This document shows positions 1 through 7,910 of a stretch of 17,761 nt of DNA, one piece after another. The stretch is from Hylemonella sp. UBA6679 (GTDB lineage: Bacteria; Pseudomonadota; Gammaproteobacteria; Burkholderiales; Burkholderiaceae_C), in assembly GCA_002454975.1 (NCBI GenBank), contig DKJZ01000111.1, positions 1 through 17,761 on the forward strand, given 5' to 3'. Position 1 is the first letter of the stretch. Each line of letters opens with the position of its first letter. The notes beneath the pieces were generated by a model. It saw only the letters and a program-made list of their open reading frames with translations. It searched no databases and was not told the origin of the DNA. The position numbers and the translations under genes are program-made.

Positions 1-183
1 GTAGCCCTCGGCCATGTGCGAAGCACCTTCAACGTGCCGAGCCAAAATATGGGCGATGGATTCGCGCTCACGCATGGCGGCATACAAAGGATTGATGGCA
101 GCACCGGGCACACCAAAGGCATGTGTGACACCTTCTTTTTCCATCACCAGCACAGCAGCCAATGCAGCTTTCATCTTTGCCAT
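1..183 (-). CDS. gcl: Glyoxylate carboligase (tartronate-semialdehyde synthase), N-terminal part
   Basis: This thiamine-diphosphate enzyme joins two glyoxylate molecules to tartronate semialdehyde and CO2 in the cytoplasmic glycerate pathway. Only the first 61 residues are in the window; the rest lies beyond base 1. They read like the start of the Gcl family, with the stretches AFGVPGAAINP and ILARHVEGASHMAEGY. Residue 51 is Val, where related ThDP enzymes such as acetohydroxyacid synthase carry the catalytic Glu (RHEQGA); this Val is a known hallmark of Gcl and separates it from IlvB. The ATG at 183 is preceded by a good ribosome site, GAGGAGAT, four bases upstream. The gene diverges from a LysR regulator at 320, the usual place for a regulator of glyoxylate genes. 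Family identity is firm; intactness cannot be judged. Confidence 0.93.
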   Translation of the reverse strand, partial: MAKMKAALAAVLVMEKEGVTHAFGVPGAAINPLYAAMRERESIAHILARHVEGASHMAEGY

Positions 184-266
184 GAATATCTCCTCGGGTT
201 TAAAAATGTGGTCGGATGTTCGTTCCTTCCTGGCGCTAACGGAATCCGGTGATTTGGCAAAACGTA

Positions 267-283
267 TATTCCGTGTTGGAATA
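267..283. promoter_or_regulatory. Palindromic LysR-type box between gcl and lysR
   Basis: TATTCC (267-272) and GGAATA (278-283) form a perfect 6-bp inverted repeat around a 5-base spacer. It contains the T-N11-A pattern of LysR-type operators (T269, A281). It lies about 85 bases before the gcl start and 37 bases before the regulator start, so one bound regulator could act on gcl and on its own gene. The repeat is seen; its function is inferred. No convincing -35/-10 pair was found for either gene. Confidence 0.55.
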
Positions 284-319
284 GTGTGACGTTTGGCTTG
301 ATTCATCCCCACCTCAGAC

Positions 320-1228
320 ATGGACCGCATCCAGAGCATCAAAGTTTTCATCCGCGTGGTTGATCTCGGCTCTTTCAGCAAAGCTGCCGCAGAGATGGGC
401 ATCGGGCAATCCGCTGCCACCAAGCAGGTTGCTCAGCTTGAAGCCAAGCTCGGTTCACGTTTGTTGCACCGCTCGACGCATGGGGTGAGCGTCACGGAGA
501 TCGGTCGCATCTATTACGAAAAATGCAAACTCATCGCCCACCATGTGGACGAGGCCGAGTCGGTGGCGGCTCTGATGCAGTCGCAGTTGCAGGGTGTGCT
601 GCGCATCAGTTCATCGGTGGCTTTTGGGCGCCGCGTGCTGGTGCCTTTGGTGGTGAAGTTCATGAAGCAACACCCCAAGGTGCAACTGGAAATCACTTTT
701 GAAGACCGGTATGTGGACCTGGTGGCGCAAGGGGTCGATCTGGCTGTGCGCATGGGGCGTCTGGCTGACTCATCTTTAGGCGCGCGTTACTTGGGGGTCA
801 ATCCTTGGGTGATCGTGGCGGCACCGCAATACTTGGAGGAACGAGGCGAGCCCCAGCAACCACAAGACCTTGCCAACCACGATGCCCTGATCTACAGCAC
901 CGTCCAAGGCGATGCACGCTGGCTGCTCACGGGGGCAGATGGACAAGTCCACAGCACCACCGTGAGAGGCCCTTTGCGCTCGAACAACTTATCGGCTTTG
1001 TTGTCGGCCGTGCGGTCGGGTATGGGGCTGGCGGCTTTACCCAGGTACGTGGCTGACGAGTCCATCAAAACCGGCGCAGTGCGGCCAGTGTTGACGCTTT
1101 GGAGCCTGCCTTCGCAAGAGATCCATGCTGTATTTCCTTCGCCCCGTTTGCTGCCAGCCAAAGTACAAACTTTCATCGACTGGTTGCAGTCTGAAATGAA
1201 CGACAAATGGTGGACACAACATGACTGA
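320..1228 (+). CDS. LysR-family transcriptional regulator, probable regulator of glyoxylate genes
   Basis: A 302-residue cytoplasmic DNA-binding protein of normal LysR length. Residues 1-60 form the winged helix-turn-helix (GSFSKAAAEMGIGQSAATKQ, then LEAKLGSRLLHRST). From about residue 90 to 295 runs the periplasmic-binding-protein-like effector domain, starting at GVLRISSSVAFGR and containing the DLAVRMGRLADSSL stretch typical of the CrgA/DsdC-like branch of LysR proteins. It diverges from gcl, with a palindromic LysR box in between. This supports control of glyoxylate carboligase, but the effector is unknown. No strong ribosome site precedes the ATG at 320; the domain begins at once, so a later start is unlikely. 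A VOC gene follows after 23 bases in the same direction and may be co-transcribed. Confidence 0.9.
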   Translation: MDRIQSIKVFIRVVDLGSFSKAAAEMGIGQSAATKQVAQLEAKLGSRLLHRSTHGVSVTEIGRIYYEKCKLIAHHVDEAESVAALMQSQLQGVLRISSSVAFGRRVLVPLVVKFMKQHPKVQLEITFEDRYVDLVAQGVDLAVRMGRLADSSLGARYLGVNPWVIVAAPQYLEERGEPQQPQDLANHDALIYSTVQGDARWLLTGADGQVHSTTVRGPLRSNNLSALLSAVRSGMGLAALPRYVADESIKTGAVRPVLTLWSLPSQEIHAVFPSPRLLPAKVQTFIDWLQSEMNDKWWTQHD

Positions 1229-1251
1229 CATTTCTTTTTCAAGATTGACAG

Positions 1252-1953
1252 ATGACAATGACTGAATTGATGAGGCCGTCTGGCCTGGACCATCTGGTGG
1301 TGGTGGCGCAAGACCTGGCTTCGGGTGTGGCGTGGTGTGAGTCCCACTTGGGTGTGCTGCCTGGGCCTGGGGGCGAACATCCGCTGATGGGCACACACAA
1401 CCGCTTGCTGCGAATCGACAGCCCGAACTTTCCTCAGGCTTACCTGGAGATCATTGCGATCAACCCTGACGCCTCACCTGTGCGCAAAGCACCTTTGAAG
1501 CGTTGGTTTGACATGGATGACACGCGCTTGATGCAAGAGGTTAAGCACCAGGGGCCGCAATTGGTGCATTGGGTTGCTCGCGTCAGTGATCTTGGTGCGA
1601 ACTTGCAAGCCTGGTCCAAGCTTGGGCTTGCAAGAGGCGAGGCTTTGCAGGCGCAACGGCCTACCCCACAAGGCATGTTGGCGTGGCAAATCAGCGTGCG
1701 CGACGATGGCCAAAGGTTGATGCAGGGCTGCTTACCGACCTTGATTGCGTGGGGCCACATTCACCCAGCGATGCACATGCCCAAGAGCGCTTTGGTGTTG
1801 ACATCCCTGGCCATTTCGCACCCCGAGGCTGAGCTCTTGAGCCAAGCTTTCCAGGCCGCTGACATCCAAGGTGTCACGGTTCAGCCTGGCCAAGCAAGCA
1901 TCACTGCGACCCTTGAGACGCCCAAAGGACAGGTGACGTTAAGTTCGCTGTGA
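1252..1953 (+). CDS. VOC-superfamily glyoxalase-like protein
   Basis: A 233-residue soluble protein. Its first half resembles the Glyoxalase_3 type of vicinal-oxygen-chelate domain: GLDHLVVVAQDL at residues 11-22, GVAWCESHLGVLPGPGGEHPLMGTHN at 25-50, and YLEIIAI at 64-70. Possible metal or active-site residues are His14, His49, Glu66 and His106, but the ligand set is not certain. The second half, about 110-233, is a weaker repeat of the fold. Members of this family are mostly uncharacterised, and no substrate can be given. It follows the LysR gene by 23 bases. It ends only 8 bases from the stop of convergent bchH, with no hairpin between them. A second in-frame ATG at 1258 is an equally possible start. 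Confidence 0.82.
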   Translation: MTMTELMRPSGLDHLVVVAQDLASGVAWCESHLGVLPGPGGEHPLMGTHNRLLRIDSPNFPQAYLEIIAINPDASPVRKAPLKRWFDMDDTRLMQEVKHQGPQLVHWVARVSDLGANLQAWSKLGLARGEALQAQRPTPQGMLAWQISVRDDGQRLMQGCLPTLIAWGHIHPAMHMPKSALVLTSLAISHPEAELLSQAFQAADIQGVTVQPGQASITATLETPKGQVTLSSL

Positions 1954-1961
1954 GGCGTGTC

Positions 1962-4900
1962 TTAGGCCATGCGACCTTCGACCACACCTTCTAGGCGGTC
2001 TTCCAATTCTTCGCTGGCCATTTTCATGCGCTCGAGCATTTGCGCATCAGGTGTCCAGTAAGCTCGTGTGGAAGCTTCCATCAACCGGTTGGCAAGACGG
2101 GCAGAAGCAGTTGGGTTCAAAGTGGCAAGTCGCTCACGCATTTGCGGATCGAGCATGAACTTTTCAGTCAGTTGCTTGTACACCCAAGGTTGCACCTGAC
2201 CTGTGGTGGCCGACCAACCCATGGTGTTGGTGATGTGCACTTCAATCTGGCGCACACCTTCGTAGCCGTGTTCCAACAGGCCTTCATACCACTTGGGGTT
2301 GAGCATGCGGGTGCGGGTTTCCAAAGACACCTGCTCAGACAAGCTGCGCACCTGACCGTCACCACGGGTTTGGTCACCGATGTACACCGGCACTTCCTCG
2401 TGGTTTCCTTTGGCTTGTTGAACCGCACGGGTGATGCCACCCAAGGTGTCAAAGTAATTGTCCACGGTGGTCACGCCAAGCTCGACTGACTCGAGGTTTT
2501 GGTAAGTCAAGGCCACATCGGCCAAGGCGCTTTTGAGCAAAGCGTTTTGCGCCACAGGTTGACCTGTCATGCCAAAGGCAAAGCCCTTGCGTGAGGTGTA
2601 GGTGTTGGCCAGTTCGTTTTCATCGCTCCACAGCCCGTTTTCCACCAGGTTGTTGACGTTGGAGCCGTAAGCGCCATCTGCATTGCCAAACACGCGCAGT
2701 GAAGCTGTGGCCATGTCGCAACCATGTTGGGCTTGGTAGGCCAAAGCGTGTTTACGCACGAAGTTGTCTTGCTCTGACTCTTTGGCGGTTGCAGCCAGGT
2801 AGGCGGCCTCGGCGAGCATTTTGATTTGCAGCGGCAGCAAGTCGCGGAAGATGCCCGAGAGGGTCACCACCACGTCAATGCGAGGGCGGCCCAACAGCTC
2901 CAAAGGCATGAGTTGCGCGCCTACAAGGCGACCGTAGCTGTCAAAGCGTGGTTGCGCGCCCATCAGGCGCAGGGCTTGACCAATTTGGCTGCCTTCAGAC
3001 TTCAGGTTGTCGCTGCCCCACAAGACAATGGCCACCGATTCGGGCAGCTCATGGCCATCTTGCAAATACCGAGCGATCAGTTTGTCTGCTTGTTGTGCCC
3101 CATCTTGCACAGCAAAGGCACTGGGAATTTTGAAGGGGTCAAAGCCATGCAGGTTTCGACCCGTGGGCAAGATGTCTGCATTGCGCAAGATGTCGCCACC
3201 GGGGGCCGGCAAGATGTAGCGCCCATCGAGTGCTGACAGCAGCCCCTCAATCTCGCTGTTGAGCCGCATCAAGCGAATGCTCAAAGCAAGCTTGTCGAGC
3301 AAGGCAAACATCTCGGGTGTGTCTGGCAGCCCTGATGCAGCCAGCACTTCGCGAACAGGTGCGCCATTGACCAGCATCACCATGGCTTCGCGTGCTGGGG
3401 CAATGTGCGATTCGGCCAAGGCCATGGCGGCGGCCATGTCCACCAAGGCCTCATGCGACAAGGGGCGGCCCACCACGTGCAAGCCATGGGGGATGAGGGT
3501 GTACTCCAGCTCGAGAATTTGCGCCGACAGCTTTTGAATGCACAGGGCAGCGTTCAAGGCGTCATGGGGTGCGTCGTTGAGACACCAAGCTGGTTCGGCA
3601 CTTGCCAGGTCCACCAGCGCCGCTTGGGCCTGAATCAGTGGCACCATGCGCGCGCGCTCGTCGTTTTCTTCACGCCCCAGGCTTTGCCAGCGGCTGATGG
3701 ATGTTTTGAGTTCTACCAGCCCACTGTAGAGTCCCGCATTCTCGATGGTGGGTGTGAGGTAGCTGATGAGTGTTGCGCCTGAGCGGCGTTTGGCAATCGC
3801 CCCTTCTGAGGGGTTGTTGGCCGCGTACAGATAAAAGTTGGGCAGGTCGCCAATCAAGCGGTCTGGCCAGCAGCTTCCGGATAAGCCCGCTTGTTTGCCT
3901 GGCATGAACTCCAGTGCGCCGTGCGTACCGAAATGCAAGACGGCATGCGCACTGAAGTCTTCGCGCAAGTAACGGTAAAAAGCTGAGAACGCATGGGTGG
4001 GCGCAAAGCCTTTTTCAAACAGCAAGCGCATGGGGTCACCTTCGTAACCGAAGGAAGGCTGCACCGTCACCAACACGTTGCCGAACTGATGCCCCAGCAC
4101 AAAAATTGAGGATCCGTTGCTCAGCTGTTTGCCTGGCGCGGGGCCCCACTGGGCTTCGATGTCGGACAACCATCGTTCGCGCCTCACATGGTCTTGCGCA
4201 CTGATGAGGGTGTGCACATTGGCATCTGCGCCGTATTGTTTGGCGTTGCCATGCAAGATGGCTTGTTGCAAGGCTTCTACCGATTCAGGCATGTCGACCT
4301 GGTAGCCACCCTCTTTCATGGTGAGCATGAGGTTGTAGAGTGACTCGAATACCGCTAAAAACGCTGCAGTGCCTGTGTTGCCGGCGTTGGGCGGAAAGTT
4401 GAAGAGCACCATGGCCACTTTGCGCTGAGCGCGCTCAGAGCGGCGCAAATCAACCAGCTTGCTGACCCGCATCGCCAGCATGGCGGTGCGTTCTGTGCAA
4501 GTGAACATGTCTTCGGTTTTGTGCTCTTTCGTGAAGGTGCAGCGCTGGTGACAACCTGTGCAGGTCACACCTTCAGGGCCAGGCCGACCGGCATACACCA
4601 TCGGAACCACCGAGCCATCGAGCTCAGGAATCGCCACCATGATGGTGGACTCAACGGGCATGAGACCGCGGTCTGAGCCACCCCATTGGTCCAGGGTCTG
4701 AAACTCCACGGGGTGCGCGGCAATGTAGGGCACATCGAGTTTGGCCAAGATTTCTTCAGCGGCTCGTGCGTCGTTGTAGGCCGGACCGCCCACCAATGAA
4801 AACCCTGTGAGAGAAACCACCGCGTCGACGGTGCACTGCCCGTCTTTCATGAAAAACGCTTCAATGGCAGGACGTGCGTCCAGGCCGGAGGCAAACGCTG

Positions 4901-5747
4901 GCACAACCTGCAAACCTTGCACTTCAAGCGCAGCAATGACCGCGTCGTAATGCAAGGCGTTGCTGGCAATCAGGTAAGAGCGCAGCATCAACAAACCAAC
5001 ACGACCACGGGCCTTGTCTTTGCGCACCACCATGGGCAAGTCATGGATGCTTTCAGCAAAACGCCCCTTCATGCGCGGGTGATACACGCCCACATCGGGG
5101 TAGTCCATGGGCATTTCAACGGACGCGTGCTCGCTGTGATGGACTTGGTCGATGTAGCGATCGGCCAAATACATCACGAGGTTGAGGATGTTTTCTTGTG
5201 AGCCAGCCAACCAGTACTGCATGGTCAGAAAATAAGCTCGAAGGTCTTGCGCTGTACCCGGCACAAACCGTAAAAACTTCGGCAGCTGTCGCAGCAATTT
5301 CATTTGCTTGGCGCCGGCGCTGACTTTCTTGGTGTCATCGCTTTTGCCACGCAATTTTTTGAGCAGCGCCATGGGGCCACTGGTGGGCTTGCCCATGTCG
5401 AGTCTGCCCATGCGGGTGAGCTTGACCACCTCGCTGGCCGACATGATGCAGACCATGGCTTTGCAGGTCTCACGGCGGGCCTGGAGGTCGGCCATGATGG
5501 GCAGGAAGTGGTCTTCCAGAAACAGCATGCTGACAATCACCACCTGGGCTTTGGCGATGTCTTCTTTGCAGCGGGCCAGTTTGCGCGCATCGTTGGTGTA
5601 TTCAGATGCCGAATGGATGTTGAACATCACCTCTGGCATGTTGCGGCTGAGTGCATCACGTGCCTTGGCCGCTGCACTGTTGAGGTGGGTGTCCATCGTC
5701 ACGATGACGACACTGGGCCTGATGTCGGAGCTCTTGGGGTTGCTCAT
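1962..5747 (-). CDS. bchH: Magnesium chelatase subunit H (Mg-protoporphyrin IX chelatase, large subunit)
   Basis: The porphyrin-binding subunit that, with BchI and BchD and ATP, inserts Mg2+ into protoporphyrin IX, the first committed step of bacteriochlorophyll synthesis. The 1261 residues are full length for the family. The core at 601-674 has HFGTHGALEFMPGKQ followed by the GDLPNFYLYAANNPSEG and AKRRSGATLISYLTP stretches, which mark BchH/ChlH rather than the related cobaltochelatase CobN. A cysteine cluster, C396-X2-C399-X3-C403-X13-C417, fits the kind of site thought to hold the oxygen-sensitive Fe-S cluster reported for Rhodobacter capsulatus BchH. The start at 5747 fits the N-terminus VVIVTMDTHLNSA; no earlier in-frame start exists and the ribosome site is weak. 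No bchI, bchD or other pigment gene is in view, whereas bchH normally sits in a photosynthesis gene cluster. It may be a displaced gene or a second copy. Confidence 0.96.
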   Translation of the reverse strand: MSNPKSSDIRPSVVIVTMDTHLNSAAAKARDALSRNMPEVMFNIHSASEYTNDARKLARCKEDIAKAQVVIVSMLFLEDHFLPIMADLQARRETCKAMVCIMSASEVVKLTRMGRLDMGKPTSGPMALLKKLRGKSDDTKKVSAGAKQMKLLRQLPKFLRFVPGTAQDLRAYFLTMQYWLAGSQENILNLVMYLADRYIDQVHHSEHASVEMPMDYPDVGVYHPRMKGRFAESIHDLPMVVRKDKARGRVGLLMLRSYLIASNALHYDAVIAALEVQGLQVVPAFASGLDARPAIEAFFMKDGQCTVDAVVSLTGFSLVGGPAYNDARAAEEILAKLDVPYIAAHPVEFQTLDQWGGSDRGLMPVESTIMVAIPELDGSVVPMVYAGRPGPEGVTCTGCHQRCTFTKEHKTEDMFTCTERTAMLAMRVSKLVDLRRSERAQRKVAMVLFNFPPNAGNTGTAAFLAVFESLYNLMLTMKEGGYQVDMPESVEALQQAILHGNAKQYGADANVHTLISAQDHVRRERWLSDIEAQWGPAPGKQLSNGSSIFVLGHQFGNVLVTVQPSFGYEGDPMRLLFEKGFAPTHAFSAFYRYLREDFSAHAVLHFGTHGALEFMPGKQAGLSGSCWPDRLIGDLPNFYLYAANNPSEGAIAKRRSGATLISYLTPTIENAGLYSGLVELKTSISRWQSLGREENDERARMVPLIQAQAALVDLASAEPAWCLNDAPHDALNAALCIQKLSAQILELEYTLIPHGLHVVGRPLSHEALVDMAAAMALAESHIAPAREAMVMLVNGAPVREVLAASGLPDTPEMFALLDKLALSIRLMRLNSEIEGLLSALDGRYILPAPGGDILRNADILPTGRNLHGFDPFKIPSAFAVQDGAQQADKLIARYLQDGHELPESVAIVLWGSDNLKSEGSQIGQALRLMGAQPRFDSYGRLVGAQLMPLELLGRPRIDVVVTLSGIFRDLLPLQIKMLAEAAYLAATAKESEQDNFVRKHALAYQAQHGCDMATASLRVFGNADGAYGSNVNNLVENGLWSDENELANTYTSRKGFAFGMTGQPVAQNALLKSALADVALTYQNLESVELGVTTVDNYFDTLGGITRAVQQAKGNHEEVPVYIGDQTRGDGQVRSLSEQVSLETRTRMLNPKWYEGLLEHGYEGVRQIEVHITNTMGWSATTGQVQPWVYKQLTEKFMLDPQMRERLATLNPTASARLANRLMEASTRAYWTPDAQMLERMKMASEELEDRLEGVVEGRMA

Positions 5748-6034
5748 GGTGTGGGGCCGGCTACAGATGCTGCCGTCCCCCTTCCTTTGTGTAAACCTAA
5801 GATGACATTAGATAGTGTCCATGCGATAAGGCCATAGGGTAAACCCTTGATTTGGCAGATGTGCCTTTGAATTTGCACCAATGCAGTGATTTAGTGCCCC
5901 TGCGCCCCACAGGGTGTTGGCATTAAGTGTCAGCTTTCACTGTCACTGGGGAGTGGTTGTTCGTAACTTAGGGTGGACAAGTCGGGTTTGTGGGTTGAAC
6001 CAAGCCCGCTACCTGCAGTGCTGACTTTGTGAAC
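5748..6034. other. Intergenic region between bchH and the aldolase gene
   Basis: This 287-base gap separates the start of bchH from the end of hpaI, both on the minus strand. It holds the bchH promoter area with the PpsR-like site near its left end. A small hairpin, CCCTG/CAGGG at 5898-5902 and 5910-5914, has no T-run and would be at best a weak terminator for the upstream cys-hpaI operon. TGT-N12-TCA at 5928-5945 resembles the PpsR motif with one mismatch. No reading frame here looks like a real gene. Confidence 0.5.
5790..5807. promoter_or_regulatory. Perfect TGT-N12-ACA site upstream of bchH (PpsR/CrtJ-type operator) over a possible promoter
   Basis: TGT at 5790-5792 and ACA at 5805-5807 are separated by exactly 12 bases, the consensus of the photosynthesis repressor PpsR/CrtJ. 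The site is 43-60 bases upstream of the bchH start. On the minus strand, TGGACA (5821-5816) with TAGGTT 16 bases downstream (5799-5794) could serve as -35 and -10 elements; the site would then cover the -10 region, a repressing position. The motif is short and can occur by chance, but its place before a bacteriochlorophyll gene makes it credible. Whether this host encodes PpsR cannot be seen here. Confidence 0.55.
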
Positions 6035-6787
6035 TCAGCGAAAGCCGGAGATCAATTGGCGGGTGCCTTTTGCCAGCAGCGAAACATCAATACCGACGGC
6101 CACAAAGGTCGCGCCCAGCGAGATGTACCGTTTTGCCAGGGCATCATCGCTGGTCAGAATGCCTGCTGCCTTGCCACTGGCCACGATGGTGCAGATGGCT
6201 TGCTCGATGGCAGTTTGTACCTCAGGGTGACCTGCATTACCTCGGTGCCCCATGGAAGCTGCCAAATCAGCCGGGCCTATGAACACGCCGTCTACGCCCT
6301 CAACTGCGCAAATGTCGGTGAGGTTGTTCAGCGCAGTGACGGTCTCTGCCTGAACGAGCAAGCAAATGTTGTCATTGGCGGTGTGGGTGTATTGGGCATC
6401 GAGCCCCCAGCGCGATGCCCTGGCGATGTAGGCAGCCACACCCCGCACACCTTCAGGTGGGTAACGGGTGGCACGCACAAGGTCGCGGGCCTGCTCGGCC
6501 GTGTCCACCATGGGCACAAGAAGGTTGTGCGCACCGATGTCAAGCAGCTGTTTGATGTGGGCCGTGTCCGCCTGCAGAGCCCTCACCACTGGGTAGCTTG
6601 GGTATGCCGCCACGGCCTGAAGCTGGGCCAGGATGGAAGGGATGTGGTTAGGCGCGTGCTCGCCGTCGATGAGCAGCCAATCAAATTCTGCGCTTGCACA
6701 TATTTCAGCCGTGTAAGCGTTGGCCAGAGACAGCCACAGCCCAATGTGTGGACCTTGGGTGAGAACAGATTTGAAAGAGGTGGTCAT
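6035..6787 (-). CDS. hpaI: HpcH/HpaI-family class II aldolase (2-keto-3-deoxy acid / 4-hydroxy-2-oxoheptanedioate aldolase)
   Basis: A 250-residue cytoplasmic metal-dependent pyruvate aldolase that reversibly splits 4-hydroxy-2-oxo acids into pyruvate and an aldehyde. The key residues of the HpaI/RhmA group are in place: His44 in LLIDGEHAPN, Arg69 in VVRAL, metal ligands Glu148 in VQAETV and Asp174 in GPADLA, and the RASRWG stretch at 123-128. HpaI (homoprotocatechuate pathway), RhmA (deoxy-rhamnonate) and GarL (deoxy-glucarate) cannot be told apart reliably by eye, so the symbol marks the family only. It begins 27 bases after the cysA stop on the same strand, with no terminator between, so it is probably the last gene of the sulfate operon. 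There is no link between the two functions that I can name. The ribosome site is weak. Confidence 0.9.
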   Translation of the reverse strand: MTTSFKSVLTQGPHIGLWLSLANAYTAEICASAEFDWLLIDGEHAPNHIPSILAQLQAVAAYPSYPVVRALQADTAHIKQLLDIGAHNLLVPMVDTAEQARDLVRATRYPPEGVRGVAAYIARASRWGLDAQYTHTANDNICLLVQAETVTALNNLTDICAVEGVDGVFIGPADLAASMGHRGNAGHPEVQTAIEQAICTIVASGKAAGILTSDDALAKRYISLGATFVAVGIDVSLLAKGTRQLISGFR

Positions 6788-6814
6788 GGCTCAGGAGCGG
6801 TTTATGAGGCAGGG

Positions 6815-7906
6815 CTAGGTGGCTTGTTTCTCCAAAAAAACACGTGCTTTTTGAGGCGTGATCACAAACGCTTGACCCAGCTTGAAGCCTGCCGAGTAAG
6901 TTGCAGGTAAATGGACTTCAATGACCGCATCATGCCCTAATGCGCCGTGATCAAGCGGCTCAAACTCAAGGCGAGCGGTTGGCCCAACCACATTGGCGCG
7001 CGTGAGTTTGGCGATCAAACCCAAGTCACCCGTTTGGTAAGGTTTGACATCGAGCTCATGGGGACGCACATAAGCAAAAGCCTTGGCGTTTTGTGCTTGC
7101 GCATGCTCAGGTGTGGACAGCGTCACACCTTGGTGGTCTTGCCCGATGTGGACTTGACCCTCGTGCGCACGCCCATGGAACAAGTTCACATCGCCCAGAA
7201 AACCGTACACAAAAGAACTGGCTGGTTGATCCCAGACCTCTTGGGGCGAGCCGATTTGTTCAATGTGACCTTGGTTCATCAGCACCACGCGATCTGAGAC
7301 CTCCAGGGCCTCTTCTTGATCGTGGGTCACAAAGATGCTGGTGACATGGAGCTCTTCGTGCAAACGGCGCAGCCAACGGCGCAATTCTTTGCGCACCTTG
7401 GCGTCCAGCGCGCCAAAGGGCTCATCAAGCAACAGCACTTTAGGCTCCACAGCCAAAGCGCGTGCCAGAGCAATCCTCTGGCGTTGTCCACCTGAGAGCT
7501 GTGAGGGGTAGCGGTCTGACAACCAATCGAGTTGCACGAGCTTGAGCAAATCGTACACTTTGGTTTGGATTTGCGATTCGCTGGGTCGCTGACCACGCGG
7601 TTTCATACGCAGTCCAAAGGCCACGTTTTCAAACACGGTCATGTGCCGAAACAACGCGTAATGCTGAAACACAAAACCCACCTGGCGTTCGCGCACATGC
7701 ACATGGGTGGTTTCTTCGCCACTGAAGTGAATGCTGCCATGGTCAGCTGTTTCCAACCCGGCAATGATGCGCAGCAAGGTCGTTTTGCCGCAGCCCGAAG
7801 GCCCCAGGAGGGCGACGAGTTCACCCGACTGGATGTCTAGGCTGACGTTGTCCAGGGCCTTGAAGTTGCCGAAGTTCTTTTGAATGTTGCGGATTTCAAT
7901 GCTCAT
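6815..7906 (-). CDS. cysA: Sulfate/thiosulfate ABC transporter ATP-binding protein
   Basis: The 363-residue ATPase that powers sulfate and thiosulfate uptake on the inner face of the membrane. Walker A is GPSGCGKTT at 35-43, the Q-loop glutamine is Q81, the signature LSGGQ is at 137-141, Walker B VLLLDEP at 157-163, and the switch histidine H195. A C-terminal regulatory domain from about 240 to 363 (TOBE-like, with YVRPHELDV) is of the CysA type. It starts at the ATG at 7906, four bases after the cysW stop, so translation is probably coupled. It is the last transport gene of the operon, and hpaI follows closely. The family match and the gene order leave little doubt. Confidence 0.97.
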   Translation of the reverse strand: MSIEIRNIQKNFGNFKALDNVSLDIQSGELVALLGPSGCGKTTLLRIIAGLETADHGSIHFSGEETTHVHVRERQVGFVFQHYALFRHMTVFENVAFGLRMKPRGQRPSESQIQTKVYDLLKLVQLDWLSDRYPSQLSGGQRQRIALARALAVEPKVLLLDEPFGALDAKVRKELRRWLRRLHEELHVTSIFVTHDQEEALEVSDRVVLMNQGHIEQIGSPQEVWDQPASSFVYGFLGDVNLFHGRAHEGQVHIGQDHQGVTLSTPEHAQAQNAKAFAYVRPHELDVKPYQTGDLGLIAKLTRANVVGPTARLEFEPLDHGALGHDAVIEVHLPATYSAGFKLGQAFVITPQKARVFLEKQAT

Positions 7907-7910
7907 GGTG

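Noticed and set aside
1962..5747. Cobaltochelatase CobN as the identity of the large chelatase subunit
   Set aside because: The core motif MPGKQAGLSGSCWPDRLIGD, followed by YAANNPSEG, is of the BchH/ChlH kind, and no cobalamin genes are nearby.
5898..5914. A rho-independent terminator for the cys-hpaI operon
   Set aside because: The CCCTG/CAGGG hairpin is short and is not followed by a T-run on the minus strand.
6029..6910. A 293-residue plus-strand open frame over hpaI and the end of cysA
   Set aside because: It runs antisense across two recognised genes, and its translation shows no family pattern.
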